From Pseudomonadota bacterium (GTDB taxonomy: Bacteria > Pseudomonadota > Gammaproteobacteria > Burkholderiales > Rhodocyclaceae): a stretch of DNA of 64,000 nucleotides. Where the stretch lies: contig JAFEFC010000027.1 of NCBI GenBank assembly GCA_018240785.1, positions 1-64,000 of the forward strand, given 5' to 3'. This document shows positions 45,923 to 56,012 of this stretch, in pieces. The notes under the pieces are model-generated. The model searched no databases. It was not told the DNA's origin and saw only the letters and a list, made by a program, of their open reading frames with translations. Each line of letters opens with the position of its first letter. The first letter of the stretch is position 1. A program made the translations under genes and the position numbers.

Positions 45923-45958
45923 CTCATGTTCCACGATTTTTCACATGTTAAACATGAG
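45923..45958. promoter_or_regulatory. inverted repeat with one DnaA-box-like site upstream of mnmG
   Basis: An 8-bp inverted repeat, CTCATGTT (45923-45930) and AACATGAG (45951-45958), in an AT-richer patch about 100 bp upstream of mnmG. The loop holds TTTTTCACA (45937-45945), which fits the DnaA box consensus TTWTNCACA, and the inner palindrome CATGTT-A-AACATG. It is probably the mnmG promoter/operator region; a single box is not an origin. Confidence 0.35.
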
Positions 45959-46001
45959 CTTATTTCCCTCTTCCGGCCGGTTTCGCAGACGCCTCGCATC
46001 A

Positions 46002-46055
46002 CCTGCCAGGCCGGCCCGTCGCGCCGTCGACAGCGTGGCGTGCCGGCCTGGCAGG
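46002..46055. repeat. 14-bp inverted repeat downstream of the CoA-transferase
   Basis: Perfect 14-bp arms (CCTGCCAGGCCGGC at 46002-46015, GCCGGCCTGGCAGG at 46042-46055) with a 26-base GC-rich loop, starting 9 bp after the CoA-transferase stop. It has no T run, so if it ends transcription it does so without a classic U tract. It lies between convergent-free genes, both on the minus strand. Confidence 0.5.
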
Positions 46056-46063
46056 CGCGGATC

Positions 46064-48070
46064 CTAGCCGCCGCCGCGCAGCCCGCCTTCGGCCTCGTCG
46101 GCCCGCTCGTAGATACGCGGCGCAATCGCGTGCTTCTCCAGCGCCTCGCCGAGCTTCATGCGCAGGAAGGTGCTCGCCGTGTAGCGGGTGACGGCGTTGT
46201 AGTGACGGTCCATCAGGCCCTTGACCATGCCGATGTAGTCGTCCACCAGCTCCGGCGTGATGGAGAAGCGGTCGTAATTGACGATGGCGTCCACCTTGTG
46301 GCCGACCGGCGCGAGCGCGGTATCGACGGCGCGCATGATGCGCAGGATGTCGCCTTCGCTGCGCACCGAGAGACCCTCGAAGTTGACGAAGAAGAGGTTC
46401 TGCTGCGGGTCGTAGGACAGCCGGCGCTCGAGCGGGATGTCCAGCATGTCGCGGCGCAGGCCCATCGGTTCGTCGCGGAAGATGCGCGGGTCCATCAGCA
46501 GCGGCGGCCGCTTCATGACCGGCACGAATTCCATGTGGTCGAGGATGTCCTTCTGCAGGTCCACGCCGGGCGCGATCTCGATGAGTTCCAGCCCCTCGTC
46601 GCACAACTGGAACACGCAGCGCTCGGTGACGTAGAGCACCTTCTTGCCCCATTTCGCCGCCTGGGCACCGCTGAAGGTGCGGTGCTCGACCTGTTCGACG
46701 AACTTCGTCGCCTTGCCGTCCTCGAGGATGGCCAGTTCGCCGTCGCGGAGCGCGATCTGCAGCTTGCCGGCGGTGAAGGTGCCGACGAAAACGACCTTCT
46801 TGGCGTTCTGCGAGATGTTGATGAAGCCGCCGGCCCCCGCCAGGCGCGGCCCGAACTTGGACACGTTGAGGTTGCCTTCGCGGTCGGCCTGCGCCAGCCC
46901 GAGGAAGGCGATGTCCAGCCCGCCGCCGTCGTAGAAGTCGAACTGGCTGGGCTGGTCGATGATGGCCTGGGCGTTGGTGGCGGCGCCGAAACTGAGGCCA
47001 CCGGCCGGCACCCCGCCGATGACACCGGGTTCGGCGGTGAGCGTCATCAGGTCGATGACCTGTTCTTCGGTCGCGACGCTGGCCAGCCCTTCCGGCATGC
47101 CGATGCCGAGGTTCACCACCGCGTTGGCCTTCAGCTCCAGCGCGGCGCGGCGGGCGATGATCTTGCGCTCGCTCATCGGCATCGCGGCGAGCGCCGACAT
47201 CGGGACCCGGATTTCGCCGGAGAACGCCGCGCTGTAAGGCTCGACGAAGGTCTGCATGTGGTATTCGGGCTTCTCCGCCACCACCACGCAATCGACCAGC
47301 ACACCGGGGATCTTCACCTGGCGCGGGTTGAGCGTGCCGCGCTCGGCGATGCGCTCGACCTGCACGATGACGATGCCGCCCGAGTTGCGCGCCGCCATGG
47401 CGATGGCCTGCGCCTCCAGCGTCAGCGCCTCCTTCTCCATGGTGACGTTGCCGTCCGGGTCGGCAGTGGTGCCACGGATGATGCCGACGTTGATCGGGAA
47501 GGCCTTGTAGAACAGGTACTCCTCGCCGTCGATCTCCATCACGCGGACGAGGTCGCGGGTGGTCATGTCATTGAGCTTGCCGCCGCCGAAGCGCGGATCG
47601 ACGTAGGTGCCGAGGCCGACGCGGGTGAGCGTGCCGGGCTTGCCGGCGGCGATGTCGCGGAACAGGTGGCTGATGACGCCCTGCGGCAGGTTGTAGGCCT
47701 CGATGCGGTTCGACACCGCCAGTTGCTGCAGCTTGGGCACCAGGCCCCAGTGGCCGCCGATCACCCGGCCGACGAGGCCGTCGTGGCCGAGGTGGTTGAG
47801 GCCGCGCTCCTTGCCGTCGCCCTGCCCGGCGGCATAGACGAGGGTCAGGTTGCGCGGGCTGCCCAGGCCCTGCAGGTCGGTGGCCTCGCCTTCGAGGAAG
47901 CGCTCCTCGAGGGCGACGGCGATGTTCTCGGGAAAGCCGATGCCGACGAAGCCGCCGGTGGCGACCGTGTCGCCGTCCTTGATGAGGCGCACGGCATCGC
48001 GGGCGGAAACGATCTTGCCGGTGTCGGACGCGCGCAGCGTCTCAGCGATCGGATGGTGAGCGAGCGACAT
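46064..48070 (-). CDS. acyl-CoA:acetate/3-ketoacid CoA-transferase (YdiF/Pct type)
   Basis: A 668-residue fused family I CoA-transferase: an alpha-like half (about 20-290; [20 protein letters not shown]) and a beta-like half (about 300-540; [17 protein letters not shown]) with the catalytic Glu327 that carries the CoA thioester. Homologues use propionate, acetate, butyrate or lactate. The C-terminal about 120 residues extend beyond the YdiF core and include a second conserved part ([20 protein letters not shown]). It is 21 bp after the permease gene and shares its sigma-54 control. Confidence 0.9.
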   Translation of the reverse strand: MSLAHHPIAETLRASDTGKIVSARDAVRLIKDGDTVATGGFVGIGFPENIAVALEERFLEGEATDLQGLGSPRNLTLVYAAGQGDGKERGLNHLGHDGLVGRVIGGHWGLVPKLQQLAVSNRIEAYNLPQGVISHLFRDIAAGKPGTLTRVGLGTYVDPRFGGGKLNDMTTRDLVRVMEIDGEEYLFYKAFPINVGIIRGTTADPDGNVTMEKEALTLEAQAIAMAARNSGGIVIVQVERIAERGTLNPRQVKIPGVLVDCVVVAEKPEYHMQTFVEPYSAAFSGEIRVPMSALAAMPMSERKIIARRAALELKANAVVNLGIGMPEGLASVATEEQVIDLMTLTAEPGVIGGVPAGGLSFGAATNAQAIIDQPSQFDFYDGGGLDIAFLGLAQADREGNLNVSKFGPRLAGAGGFINISQNAKKVVFVGTFTAGKLQIALRDGELAILEDGKATKFVEQVEHRTFSGAQAAKWGKKVLYVTERCVFQLCDEGLELIEIAPGVDLQKDILDHMEFVPVMKRPPLLMDPRIFRDEPMGLRRDMLDIPLERRLSYDPQQNLFFVNFEGLSVRSEGDILRIMRAVDTALAPVGHKVDAIVNYDRFSITPELVDDYIGMVKGLMDRHYNAVTRYTASTFLRMKLGEALEKHAIAPRIYERADEAEGGLRGGG

Positions 48071-48091
48071 GACGGGTCTCCTCCTCGTTGC

Positions 48092-49489
48092 TCAGACCAG
48101 GCCGGTGGCGTAATAGACCCCGATCACCACGAACACCGCCAGCGTCTTGATGCAGGTGACGGCGAAGATGTCCTTGTACGACTGACGATGAGTCAGGCCG
48201 GTGACGGCGAGCAGCGTGATCACCGCGCCGTTGTGCGGCAGGGTGTCCATGCCGCCGGAGGCCATCGACGCCACGCGGTGGAACACCTCGAGCGGAATGC
48301 CGGCAGCCTGCGCATTGGCGATGAAGGTGTCGGCCATGGCCGCCAGCGCGATGCCCATGCCACCCGAGGCCGAGCCGGTGATGCCCGCCAGCGCGGTCAC
48401 CGTGATCGCCTCGTTGATCAGCGGATTGGGGATGGCGCCGAGCGCGTTGGCGACGACGAGGAAGCCCGGCAGCGCGGCGATCACCGCGCCGAAGCCGTAT
48501 TCCGATGCGGTATTCATGGTGGCCAGCAGCGCGCCGGCGATGGCGCCCTTGCTGCCTTCGGCGAACTTGGCGATCACCGTGCGGCCGGCGAACACGAACA
48601 CCGTGGCGATGCCCAGCAGCAGCGCCCCTTCGACTGCCCAGATGGCCGCGACCGCCTTGGTCTGCTGCACCACCGGCGCCGCCTTGCCGATGACCGCCGG
48701 CACGAAGGACACCTGTTCACCGTACAGCAGCGGAATGGCGCTGGTGAAGACCTTGTTCATCACGCCGACCATCACCAGCGGCAGGATGGCGATCAGCGGA
48801 TGCGCCAGATTCTGATGCTCGAAAGGCTCGGGCTCGTTGGCATGGCCCGTGCCGTAGCCCTCGCCGGCCGCGGCGGCGCGGCGGCGGGCCGTCTCCAGGT
48901 ACAGCATGCCGAGCGCGAAGATGAACAGCGCGCCGATGATGCCGAGCCAGGGCGCGGCGTAGATGTCGGTCTTGAAGAAGGTGGTGGGGATGATGTTCTG
49001 GATCTGCGGCGTTCCGGGCAGCGAATCCATGGTGAAGGTGAAGGCACCGAGCGCGATGGTGCCCGGGATCAGGCGCTTGGGAATGCCGCCCTGGCGGAAC
49101 ATCTCGGCGGCGAACGGATACACCGCGAACACCACCACGAACAGCGACACGCCGCCGTAGGTGAGCAGCGCGCAGACGATGACGATGGACAGCATCGCGC
49201 GCTCGCGGCCGATCAGCTTGATCACCGAGGCGACGATCGCCTTGGAGAAGCCCGACAGTTCGATCACCTTGCCGAACACCGCGCCGAGCAGGAAGACCGG
49301 GAAGAAGTTCTTCACGAAGCCGACCATCTTGTCCATGAACAGGCCGGTGAACATCGGCGCCACCAGGTTCGGATCGACGAACAGCACGGCGCCGAGCGCG
49401 GCGACCGGAGCGAAGAGGATGACGCTGTAGCCCCGGTAGGCGACGAACATCAGGAATGCGAGTGAAGCCAGTACGACAAGGAAGTCCAC
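48092..49489 (-). CDS. GntP-family carboxylate permease
   Basis: A 465-residue transporter with about twelve helices. GntP-type signatures include the first-half loop LLTYGGVSLFVVVFAVYPFA and the late SASGGMGIALAAMAD and ASGGMDTLPHNGAVITLL. The start is GTG at 49489 with AGGAG eight bases before it. GntP members carry gluconate, and others carry beta-hydroxy or short-chain acids; the CoA-transferase next to it favours a short-chain carboxylate here, an inference. Confidence 0.9.
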   Translation of the reverse strand: MDFLVVLASLAFLMFVAYRGYSVILFAPVAALGAVLFVDPNLVAPMFTGLFMDKMVGFVKNFFPVFLLGAVFGKVIELSGFSKAIVASVIKLIGRERAMLSIVIVCALLTYGGVSLFVVVFAVYPFAAEMFRQGGIPKRLIPGTIALGAFTFTMDSLPGTPQIQNIIPTTFFKTDIYAAPWLGIIGALFIFALGMLYLETARRRAAAAGEGYGTGHANEPEPFEHQNLAHPLIAILPLVMVGVMNKVFTSAIPLLYGEQVSFVPAVIGKAAPVVQQTKAVAAIWAVEGALLLGIATVFVFAGRTVIAKFAEGSKGAIAGALLATMNTASEYGFGAVIAALPGFLVVANALGAIPNPLINEAITVTALAGITGSASGGMGIALAAMADTFIANAQAAGIPLEVFHRVASMASGGMDTLPHNGAVITLLAVTGLTHRQSYKDIFAVTCIKTLAVFVVIGVYYATGLV

Positions 49490-49533
49490 TTTGTTGTCTC
49501 CTCGAGCGGTTATGAACTGCAGCGTCTTTCTTC

Positions 49534-49549
49534 AGCACGTGCCGTGCCA
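49534..49549 (-). promoter_or_regulatory. sigma-54 promoter of the permease/CoA-transferase operon
   Basis: On the minus strand TGGCACGGCACGTGCT fits the consensus TGGCACG-N4-TTGCW with one mismatch (G for the first T of TTGC); the invariant GG and GC are correctly spaced. It ends about 45 bp upstream of the permease GTG. The sigma-54 activator gene is directly upstream on the same strand. Confidence 0.82.
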
Positions 49550-49614
49550 GGAAGATCAAGTCATTGAAAAATCTGTAACTTCAAGGATTCTGTCGACGCC
49601 TGACCGCATCGGGC

Positions 49615-49653
49615 TGTCCGCCACGCCGGACAAGGTGTCCGCGTCGGCGGACA
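49615..49653. promoter_or_regulatory. paired activator sites (UAS) for the sigma-54 regulator
   Basis: Two 18-bp palindromes with identical arms, TGTCCG-N6-CGGACA, at 49615-49632 and 49636-49653. Their centres are 21 bp apart, two helical turns, so both would face the same side. They lie about 65-105 bp upstream of the -24 element, the usual distance for enhancer-type activator sites. The bound protein is inferred to be the adjacent activator. Confidence 0.75.
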
Positions 49654-49654
49654 G

Positions 49655-49692
49655 CACCGTCCTCCGCCGGCTAGAGCACCGTCCTCCGCCGG

Positions 49693-49698
<6 letters not shown>
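49655..49698. repeat. 22-bp perfect tandem duplication over the activator stop codon
   Basis: Positions 49655-49676 and 49677-49698 are identical. The second copy contains the stop codon (49693-49695) and final residues of the activator gene, so the first copy repeats its 3' end in the intergenic DNA. It also moves the activator sites 22 bp further from the gene. It is probably a recent slip duplication. Confidence 0.85.
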
Positions 49699-51093
<1,395 letters not shown>

Positions 51094-51177
51094 CGGTTGT
51101 CTCCCCCATCGTTTCTCGTTGTGTGCAAGAGGATAGCCCCCGCGCTGACGGAACGCAGCACGCGTGCGGCCAGGTCC

Positions 51178-51648
51178 TCATCCCGCGCCCAGCGGCAACG
51201 CCGTCTTCGCGATCACCCGTCGCAGCACGAAGCTCGAATGTACGCCGGTGACGCCGGAAATGCGGGTGATGCGGTTGAGCAGCAGCTCCTGGTAGGCGTC
51301 CATGTCGGCGACCACCACCTTCAGCTGGTAGTCGGCCGCCTGGCCGGTGATCAGCAGGCATTCGAGCACTTCCGGTATGGCGGCGATTTCCGCCTCGAAA
51401 TGCGTGAAGCGCTCCGGGGTGTGGGCATCCATCGAGATGTGGATTAGCGCCATCAGCGACAGGCCCAGCTTCTTGGCGTCGAGCAGCGCACGGTAGCCGG
51501 TGATGAGGCCGGACTCTTCCAGCGAGCGCAGCCGGCGCAGGCAGGACGAGGGCGACAGCGCGATGCGGTCGGCAAGGTCCTGGTTGCTGATGCGGCCATC
51601 GTTCTGCAGCACGTCGAGGATCTGGCGGTCGTAGCGGTCGAGTTGCAT
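51178..51648 (-). CDS. Lrp/AsnC-family regulator
   Basis: A 156-residue feast/famine regulator: an N-terminal HTH ([38 protein letters not shown]) and a RAM/ligand domain (about 65-150; [20 protein letters not shown]). The start at 51648 is set by homology to [11 protein letters not shown]. It is divergent from leuA, so leucine-linked control of leuA is plausible but inferred. A REP palindrome lies between the two. Confidence 0.92.
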   Translation of the reverse strand: MQLDRYDRQILDVLQNDGRISNQDLADRIALSPSSCLRRLRSLEESGLITGYRALLDAKKLGLSLMALIHISMDAHTPERFTHFEAEIAAIPEVLECLLITGQAADYQLKVVVADMDAYQELLLNRITRISGVTGVHSSFVLRRVIAKTALPLGAG

Positions 51649-51678
51649 GGCGGATGCTCCCGTGATGATCTGCGGTCG

Positions 51679-51744
51679 CCCTGTAGGAGCGGGCTTGACC
51701 GCGACGGATGGCCGCCGGTCGCGGTCAAGCCCGCTCCTACAGGG
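51679..51744. repeat. REP-type palindrome between the Lrp gene and leuA
   Basis: A perfect inverted repeat with 27-bp arms (51679-51705 and 51718-51744) and a 12-base loop. The arm contains GTAGGAGCGGGCTTGACCGC, the sequence known from Pseudomonas-type REP elements. It sits 151 bp upstream of leuA and 31 bp upstream of the regulator start, so both 5' regions are affected. It is found only once in this window. Confidence 0.85.
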
Positions 51745-51894
51745 CATGGCACAACAAAAATGCACTGTTTATTTCTTAATTGCAATTTCCTTGCACAGAT
51801 AAAGCCAAACACCCCTCAATTCGCAATCGCCTGCGCCATCGTCCCGCGTAAGATTTGGTCCATCGAATCACGCCATGCCCACGAGGACCGCGCC

Positions 51895-53631
51895 ATGATG
51901 TTGCCCAACCCCGCCGCCAAGTACCGCCCCTTCGCTCCGATCGCGCTCGCCGACCGCCAGTGGCCGAACAAGGTCATCGACCGCGCCCCGATCTGGATGA
52001 GCACCGACCTGCGCGACGGCAACCAGGCGCTGTTCGAGCCGATGAACGTCGAGCGCAAGATGCGCATGTTCCGCACGGTGTGCGACATCGGCTTCAAGGA
52101 AATCGAAGTCGGCTTCCCCTCCGCGTCGCAGACCGACTTCGACTTCGTGCGCCAGCTCATCGAGGGCGGCCACATTCCGGCCGACGTCACCATCCAGGTG
52201 CTCACCCAGGCGCGCGAGGATCTCATCCGCCGCACGATGGAGTCGGTGCGCGGAGCGCCGCGGGCGATCATCCATGTGTACAACGCCACCTCACCGACTT
52301 TCCGCGAAGTGGTATTCGGCATGGAGAAGCCACAGGTGGTGGCGCTTGCGGTGTCGGCGGTGCGTCTGATCAAGGAGATCGCCGCCGAGATGAAGGCCGG
52401 GGGTGGCAAGAACGGCGGCACCGAGATCCGTCTCGAATACAGCCCGGAGACCTTCTCCGCCACCGAGCTCGATTTCGCCAAGGAAGTCTGCGACGCCGTC
52501 ACCGCCGAGTGGGGCGCGACGCCCGACAACAAGGTCATCATCAACCTCCCCGCCACGGTCGAGGTATCGACGCCCAACGTGTATGCCGACCAGGTCGAGT
52601 GGATGCACCGCAACCTCGCCCGCCGCGACAGCGTGGTGCTTTCGCTCCATCCGCACAACGACCGCGGCAGCGGCATCGCCGCCGCCGAGCTCGGCATGAT
52701 GGCCGGCGCCGATCGCGTCGAAGGCTGCTTGTTCGGCAACGGCGAGCGCACCGGCAACGTCGACATCGTCACCCTCGCGCTCAACATGTACACCCAGGGC
52801 GTGTCGCCCGGGCTCGACTTCTCCGACATCAACGCCGTCGCGCGCACCGTCGAGTACTGCAACCAGTTGCCGATCCACCCACGCCACCCCTATGTGGGAG
52901 ACCTCGTGTTCACCGCCTTCTCCGGCTCCCACCAGGACGCCATCAAGAAGGGATTCGCCGCCCAAAAGGCGCGCGAGGGTGAAACGGTTCAGTGGAACGT
53001 GCCCTATCTGCCGATCGACCCCGCCGACGTCGGCCGCAGCTACGACTCGGTGATCCGGGTGAACAGCCAGTCGGGCAAGGGCGGCATCGCCTACCTGCTC
53101 GAGACGGAATACGGCATCGTGATGCCGCGCCGCCTGCAGGTGGAGTTCTCGCGCGAGGTGCAACAGGTGACCGACGCCACCGGCGGCGAGATGAGCGCGA
53201 CCGACATCTGGGCGCTGTTCAGCCGCACCTATCTCGACTCGGCCGTGCCGGTGCGCTACGTCGAGCACCATTTGTTCGAGCACGATCAGTCCCAGGGCGT
53301 GCGCCTCGTGGTGGAGATCGGCGGCATGCGCCACCTGCTCGTCGGCGAGGGCAACGGCCCGATCGACGCCACCGTGCATGCCTTGCGCAGCGCCGGCATC
53401 CATGTGCAGGTGCGCAGCTACGAGGAGCGCTCGATCACGCCGAGCGAGGACGGCGGCAACGCCAAGGCCTGCGCCTTCGTCGAGCTCACGCCGGAGAGCG
53501 GCAGCCGCGGCGACGGCTACGGCGTGGGCATCGACGGCAACATCATCACCGCATCGATCCGCGCCATCGTCAGCGGGGTGAACCGCCTCGAAGCAGGCAG
53601 CAGCGAGGCACCGCAGACGCTCGCAGCCTGA
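51895..53631 (+). CDS. leuA: 2-isopropylmalate synthase (LeuA type 2)
   Basis: A 578-residue enzyme making 2-isopropylmalate from 2-oxoisovalerate and acetyl-CoA, the first committed step to leucine. The start at 51895 has GAGGA seven bases upstream; a second ATG follows directly. The catalytic domain begins at [20 protein letters not shown] with HPHNDRG as part of the metal site, followed by linker regions and a C-terminal regulatory domain (about 440-560; [18 protein letters not shown]) that binds leucine for feedback control. The length fits the longer type 2 LeuA. Confidence 0.97.
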   Translation: MMLPNPAAKYRPFAPIALADRQWPNKVIDRAPIWMSTDLRDGNQALFEPMNVERKMRMFRTVCDIGFKEIEVGFPSASQTDFDFVRQLIEGGHIPADVTIQVLTQAREDLIRRTMESVRGAPRAIIHVYNATSPTFREVVFGMEKPQVVALAVSAVRLIKEIAAEMKAGGGKNGGTEIRLEYSPETFSATELDFAKEVCDAVTAEWGATPDNKVIINLPATVEVSTPNVYADQVEWMHRNLARRDSVVLSLHPHNDRGSGIAAAELGMMAGADRVEGCLFGNGERTGNVDIVTLALNMYTQGVSPGLDFSDINAVARTVEYCNQLPIHPRHPYVGDLVFTAFSGSHQDAIKKGFAAQKAREGETVQWNVPYLPIDPADVGRSYDSVIRVNSQSGKGGIAYLLETEYGIVMPRRLQVEFSREVQQVTDATGGEMSATDIWALFSRTYLDSAVPVRYVEHHLFEHDQSQGVRLVVEIGGMRHLLVGEGNGPIDATVHALRSAGIHVQVRSYEERSITPSEDGGNAKACAFVELTPESGSRGDGYGVGIDGNIITASIRAIVSGVNRLEAGSSEAPQTLAA

Positions 53632-53730
53632 GCGTGCGCTGCGGCCGCCGTCGCCGGGGCAGGCGCTTCTGCGCCCCCGGCGACGTGCTACGCTGAACAT
53701 GGCACGTCATCGATGGCAGGAGGCAGCGCG

Positions 53731-53979
53731 ATGGACAAGACCTGGATTCCTGCAACCTATGGACTCAAGGAACAGCCCGGCATCTACGACACCGGCACCG
53801 GCGCCATCCAGATCATCGAGGCCAACCCGGGCTTTCCCGGCATCCAGCGCGTAACCATCCACAGCTACTGCGGCAGGAGCGGGGACGACCGTCGTTTCTA
53901 CCGCCTCACCAGCGACCCGCAGCGCATCTTCGCCACGCTGGAAGAAGCCGTCGCGGCGCGCCCGGTGCGGCTGACCTGA
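53731..53979 (+). CDS. unknown 82-residue protein
   Basis: The start is the ATG at 53731, preceded by AGGAGG at the ideal distance (53718-53723); an ATG at 53713 without a site is rejected. The protein reads as a small alpha/beta domain (IYDTGTGAIQIIEANPGFPG; VTIHSYCGRSGDDRRFYRLT) with no signal peptide. I do not recognise a family. It lies 99 bp after leuA. Confidence 0.7.
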   Translation: MDKTWIPATYGLKEQPGIYDTGTGAIQIIEANPGFPGIQRVTIHSYCGRSGDDRRFYRLTSDPQRIFATLEEAVAARPVRLT

Positions 53980-54125
53980 GCGCGCAGGCAGGGCACCCGG
54001 CGCCGTCGGGCGGGTTCTCGCCGTGCTCGCCTGTGTCGCGAGATGCATTAGAATACGCTTATGTTTAGGGCGCAACGCCTCAGCCGCTCACGCCTCAGCC
54101 GCCCACTTTTCCGCCGGAGAAATCG

Positions 54126-54512
54126 ATGTTCAAGCCTGCTCACGAACTGGTCCTGGAAGCGAAGAAATCCGTCCGCGAATGCAGCCCGGACCAGCTCCAC
54201 GCGCTGCTCACCGTGCCCGACACCCTGCTCATCGACGTGCGCGAAGCGGATGAATATCGCCAGGGCCACATCGCCGGCGCGGTGAACATTCCGCGCGGCG
54301 TGCTCGAATTCCGCCTTTCCAGCGAACCCACGCTGCAGGACGTGGCCCGCCCGATCATCGTGTACTGCAAGACCAGCGGCCGTGCGGCACTCTCGGTGGC
54401 CGCCATGCACAGCATGGGGTTCAGCAACGTGACTTCCGTCGCCGGCGGCTTCGACGCCTGGGTGGCGGCCAATCACCCGGTGGCGAAGCCACGCGACATC
54501 GCCTTCGAGTAA
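54126..54512 (+). CDS. single-domain rhodanese sulfurtransferase
   Basis: A 128-residue rhodanese. The active-site loop CKTSGR has the sulfur-carrying Cys81 and the DVREADEY and GHIAGAVNIP signatures precede it. There is no signal peptide, so it is cytoplasmic; the donor and acceptor cannot be read from sequence. The promoter region upstream has the 11-bp CGCCTCAGCCG twice (about 54076-54104) and a TAGAAT -10-like hexamer at about 54050. Confidence 0.92.
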   Translation: MFKPAHELVLEAKKSVRECSPDQLHALLTVPDTLLIDVREADEYRQGHIAGAVNIPRGVLEFRLSSEPTLQDVARPIIVYCKTSGRAALSVAAMHSMGFSNVTSVAGGFDAWVAANHPVAKPRDIAFE

Positions 54513-54549
54513 ACGAACGCGGCCGGGGCCTGTGGCCCGATAATGGCGC

Positions 54550-55992
54550 ATGACCGCCACCACACTGCCACTTTCCCCGCCCGACGCGCAGCTCAATTCC
54601 GCTGACGCGCGCCCCTTCGACGACCTGCCGCTGACCGCCGCGATGCTGGCGGCGGTGAAGCAGCTCGGCTACCTGACGATGACGCCGATCCAGGCCGCGA
54701 GCCTGCCGTTGCCCCTGGCCGGGCGCGACCTGATCGCGCGCGCGAAGACCGGCAGCGGCAAGACGGTGGCGTTCGCGCTGCCGCTGCTGGCGCGGCTGGA
54801 TACGCGCAACTTCGCGGTGCAGGCCATGGTGCTGTGCCCGACGCGCGAGCTGGCCGACCAGGTGACGCAGGAGATCCGCCGCCTGGCGCGCTTCGCCGAC
54901 AACATCAAGGTGCTGTCGCTGTGCGGCGGCACGCCGATCCGCCCGCAGGTGGCGAGCCTGGAGCATGGCGCGCATGTCGTCGTCGGCACGCCGGGGCGCA
55001 TCATGGACCACCTGCAGCGCCGCAGCCTGACGCTGGCGGCGCTGTCCACGCTGGTGCTGGACGAAGCCGACCGCATGCTCGACATGGGCTTTCACGACGA
55101 CATCGTGTTCGTCGCCGAGCACTGCCCGGCGCAGCGTCAGACGCTGCTGTTCTCCGCCACCTATCCGGAGGGCATCGCCGAACTGGCGCAGCGCTTCCAG
55201 CGCGACCCCGAAGAGGTGACGCTCGCCGAGCAGCACGCCGACAGCAAGATCCGCCAGCGCTTCTACGAGATCGAGCACGCGCAACGGCTGCAGGCGGTGG
55301 CCGCGCTGCTGCGGCACTACCGGCCGGAGCGCACGCTGGCGTTCTGCAACACCCGGCAGCAGTGCCGCGACCTCGTCGAGCTGCTGCGCGCGCAGGGCAT
55401 CCACGCGCTGACGCTGCACGGCGACATGGAACAGCGCGAGCGCGACCAGGTGCTGATCCGCTTCGCCAACCGCAGTTGCTCGGTGCTGGTCGCGACCGAC
55501 GTCGCCGCGCGCGGCCTGGACATCGCCCAGCTCGAGGCGGTGATCAACGTCGACATGACCCCCGACCCGGAAGTGCACATCCACCGCATCGGCCGCACCG
55601 GTCGCGCCGACGAGGCGGGCTGGGCGCTGTCGCTATGCAGCACCGTCGACCGCCGCCGCGTGGCCGCGATCGCGCAGCAGAGCGGCATCGAGCCGGAGTG
55701 GCACGATCTCGCCGAACTGCCGGCCGGCGACGACGCGCCGCTGGTGCCGCCGATGGTGACGCTGCAGATCCTCGGCGGACGCAAGGACAAGATCCGCCCC
55801 GGCGACGTGATGGGCGCCCTGGGCGGCGAGGCCGGACTCACCCGCGAGCAGGTCGGCAAGATCAGCGTGACCGACCAGTCCACCTACGTCGCAGTGGCAC
55901 GCGACGTCGCCCCCCGGGCGGTGCGCCGGCTGGCCGCCGGCAAGCTGAAGGGGCGCGCGGTGAAGGTGCGGGTGCTGGACGACGCGGACTGA
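54550..55992 (+). CDS. dbpA: ATP-dependent RNA helicase DbpA
   Basis: A 480-residue DEAD-box helicase. Q motif MTPIQAASLPLPL, Walker A AKTGSGKT, DEAD in LVLDEADRMLDM, SAT, and HRIGRTGR in domain 2. The C-terminal about 75 residues match the DbpA RNA-binding domain (GGRKDKIRPGDVMGALGGEA; DQSTYVAVARDVA), which in E. coli binds 23S rRNA hairpin 92 for large-subunit assembly. It starts 37 bp after the rhodanese. Confidence 0.95.
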   Translation: MTATTLPLSPPDAQLNSADARPFDDLPLTAAMLAAVKQLGYLTMTPIQAASLPLPLAGRDLIARAKTGSGKTVAFALPLLARLDTRNFAVQAMVLCPTRELADQVTQEIRRLARFADNIKVLSLCGGTPIRPQVASLEHGAHVVVGTPGRIMDHLQRRSLTLAALSTLVLDEADRMLDMGFHDDIVFVAEHCPAQRQTLLFSATYPEGIAELAQRFQRDPEEVTLAEQHADSKIRQRFYEIEHAQRLQAVAALLRHYRPERTLAFCNTRQQCRDLVELLRAQGIHALTLHGDMEQRERDQVLIRFANRSCSVLVATDVAARGLDIAQLEAVINVDMTPDPEVHIHRIGRTGRADEAGWALSLCSTVDRRRVAAIAQQSGIEPEWHDLAELPAGDDAPLVPPMVTLQILGGRKDKIRPGDVMGALGGEAGLTREQVGKISVTDQSTYVAVARDVAPRAVRRLAAGKLKGRAVKVRVLDDAD

Positions 55993-56012
55993 GGCCTGCG
56001 CCGGCGCGCCCG

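Noticed and set aside
45900-45965. Chromosomal replication origin next to mnmG
   Set aside because: Only one DnaA-box-like site was seen, with no AT-rich unwinding region and no dnaA/dnaN; in betaproteobacteria the origin is normally near dnaA.
45926-49465. A 1179-codon plus-strand frame opposite the CoA-transferase and permease
   Set aside because: It is the complement of two genes with clear families; the product would be His/Arg/Asp/Gln-rich low complexity.
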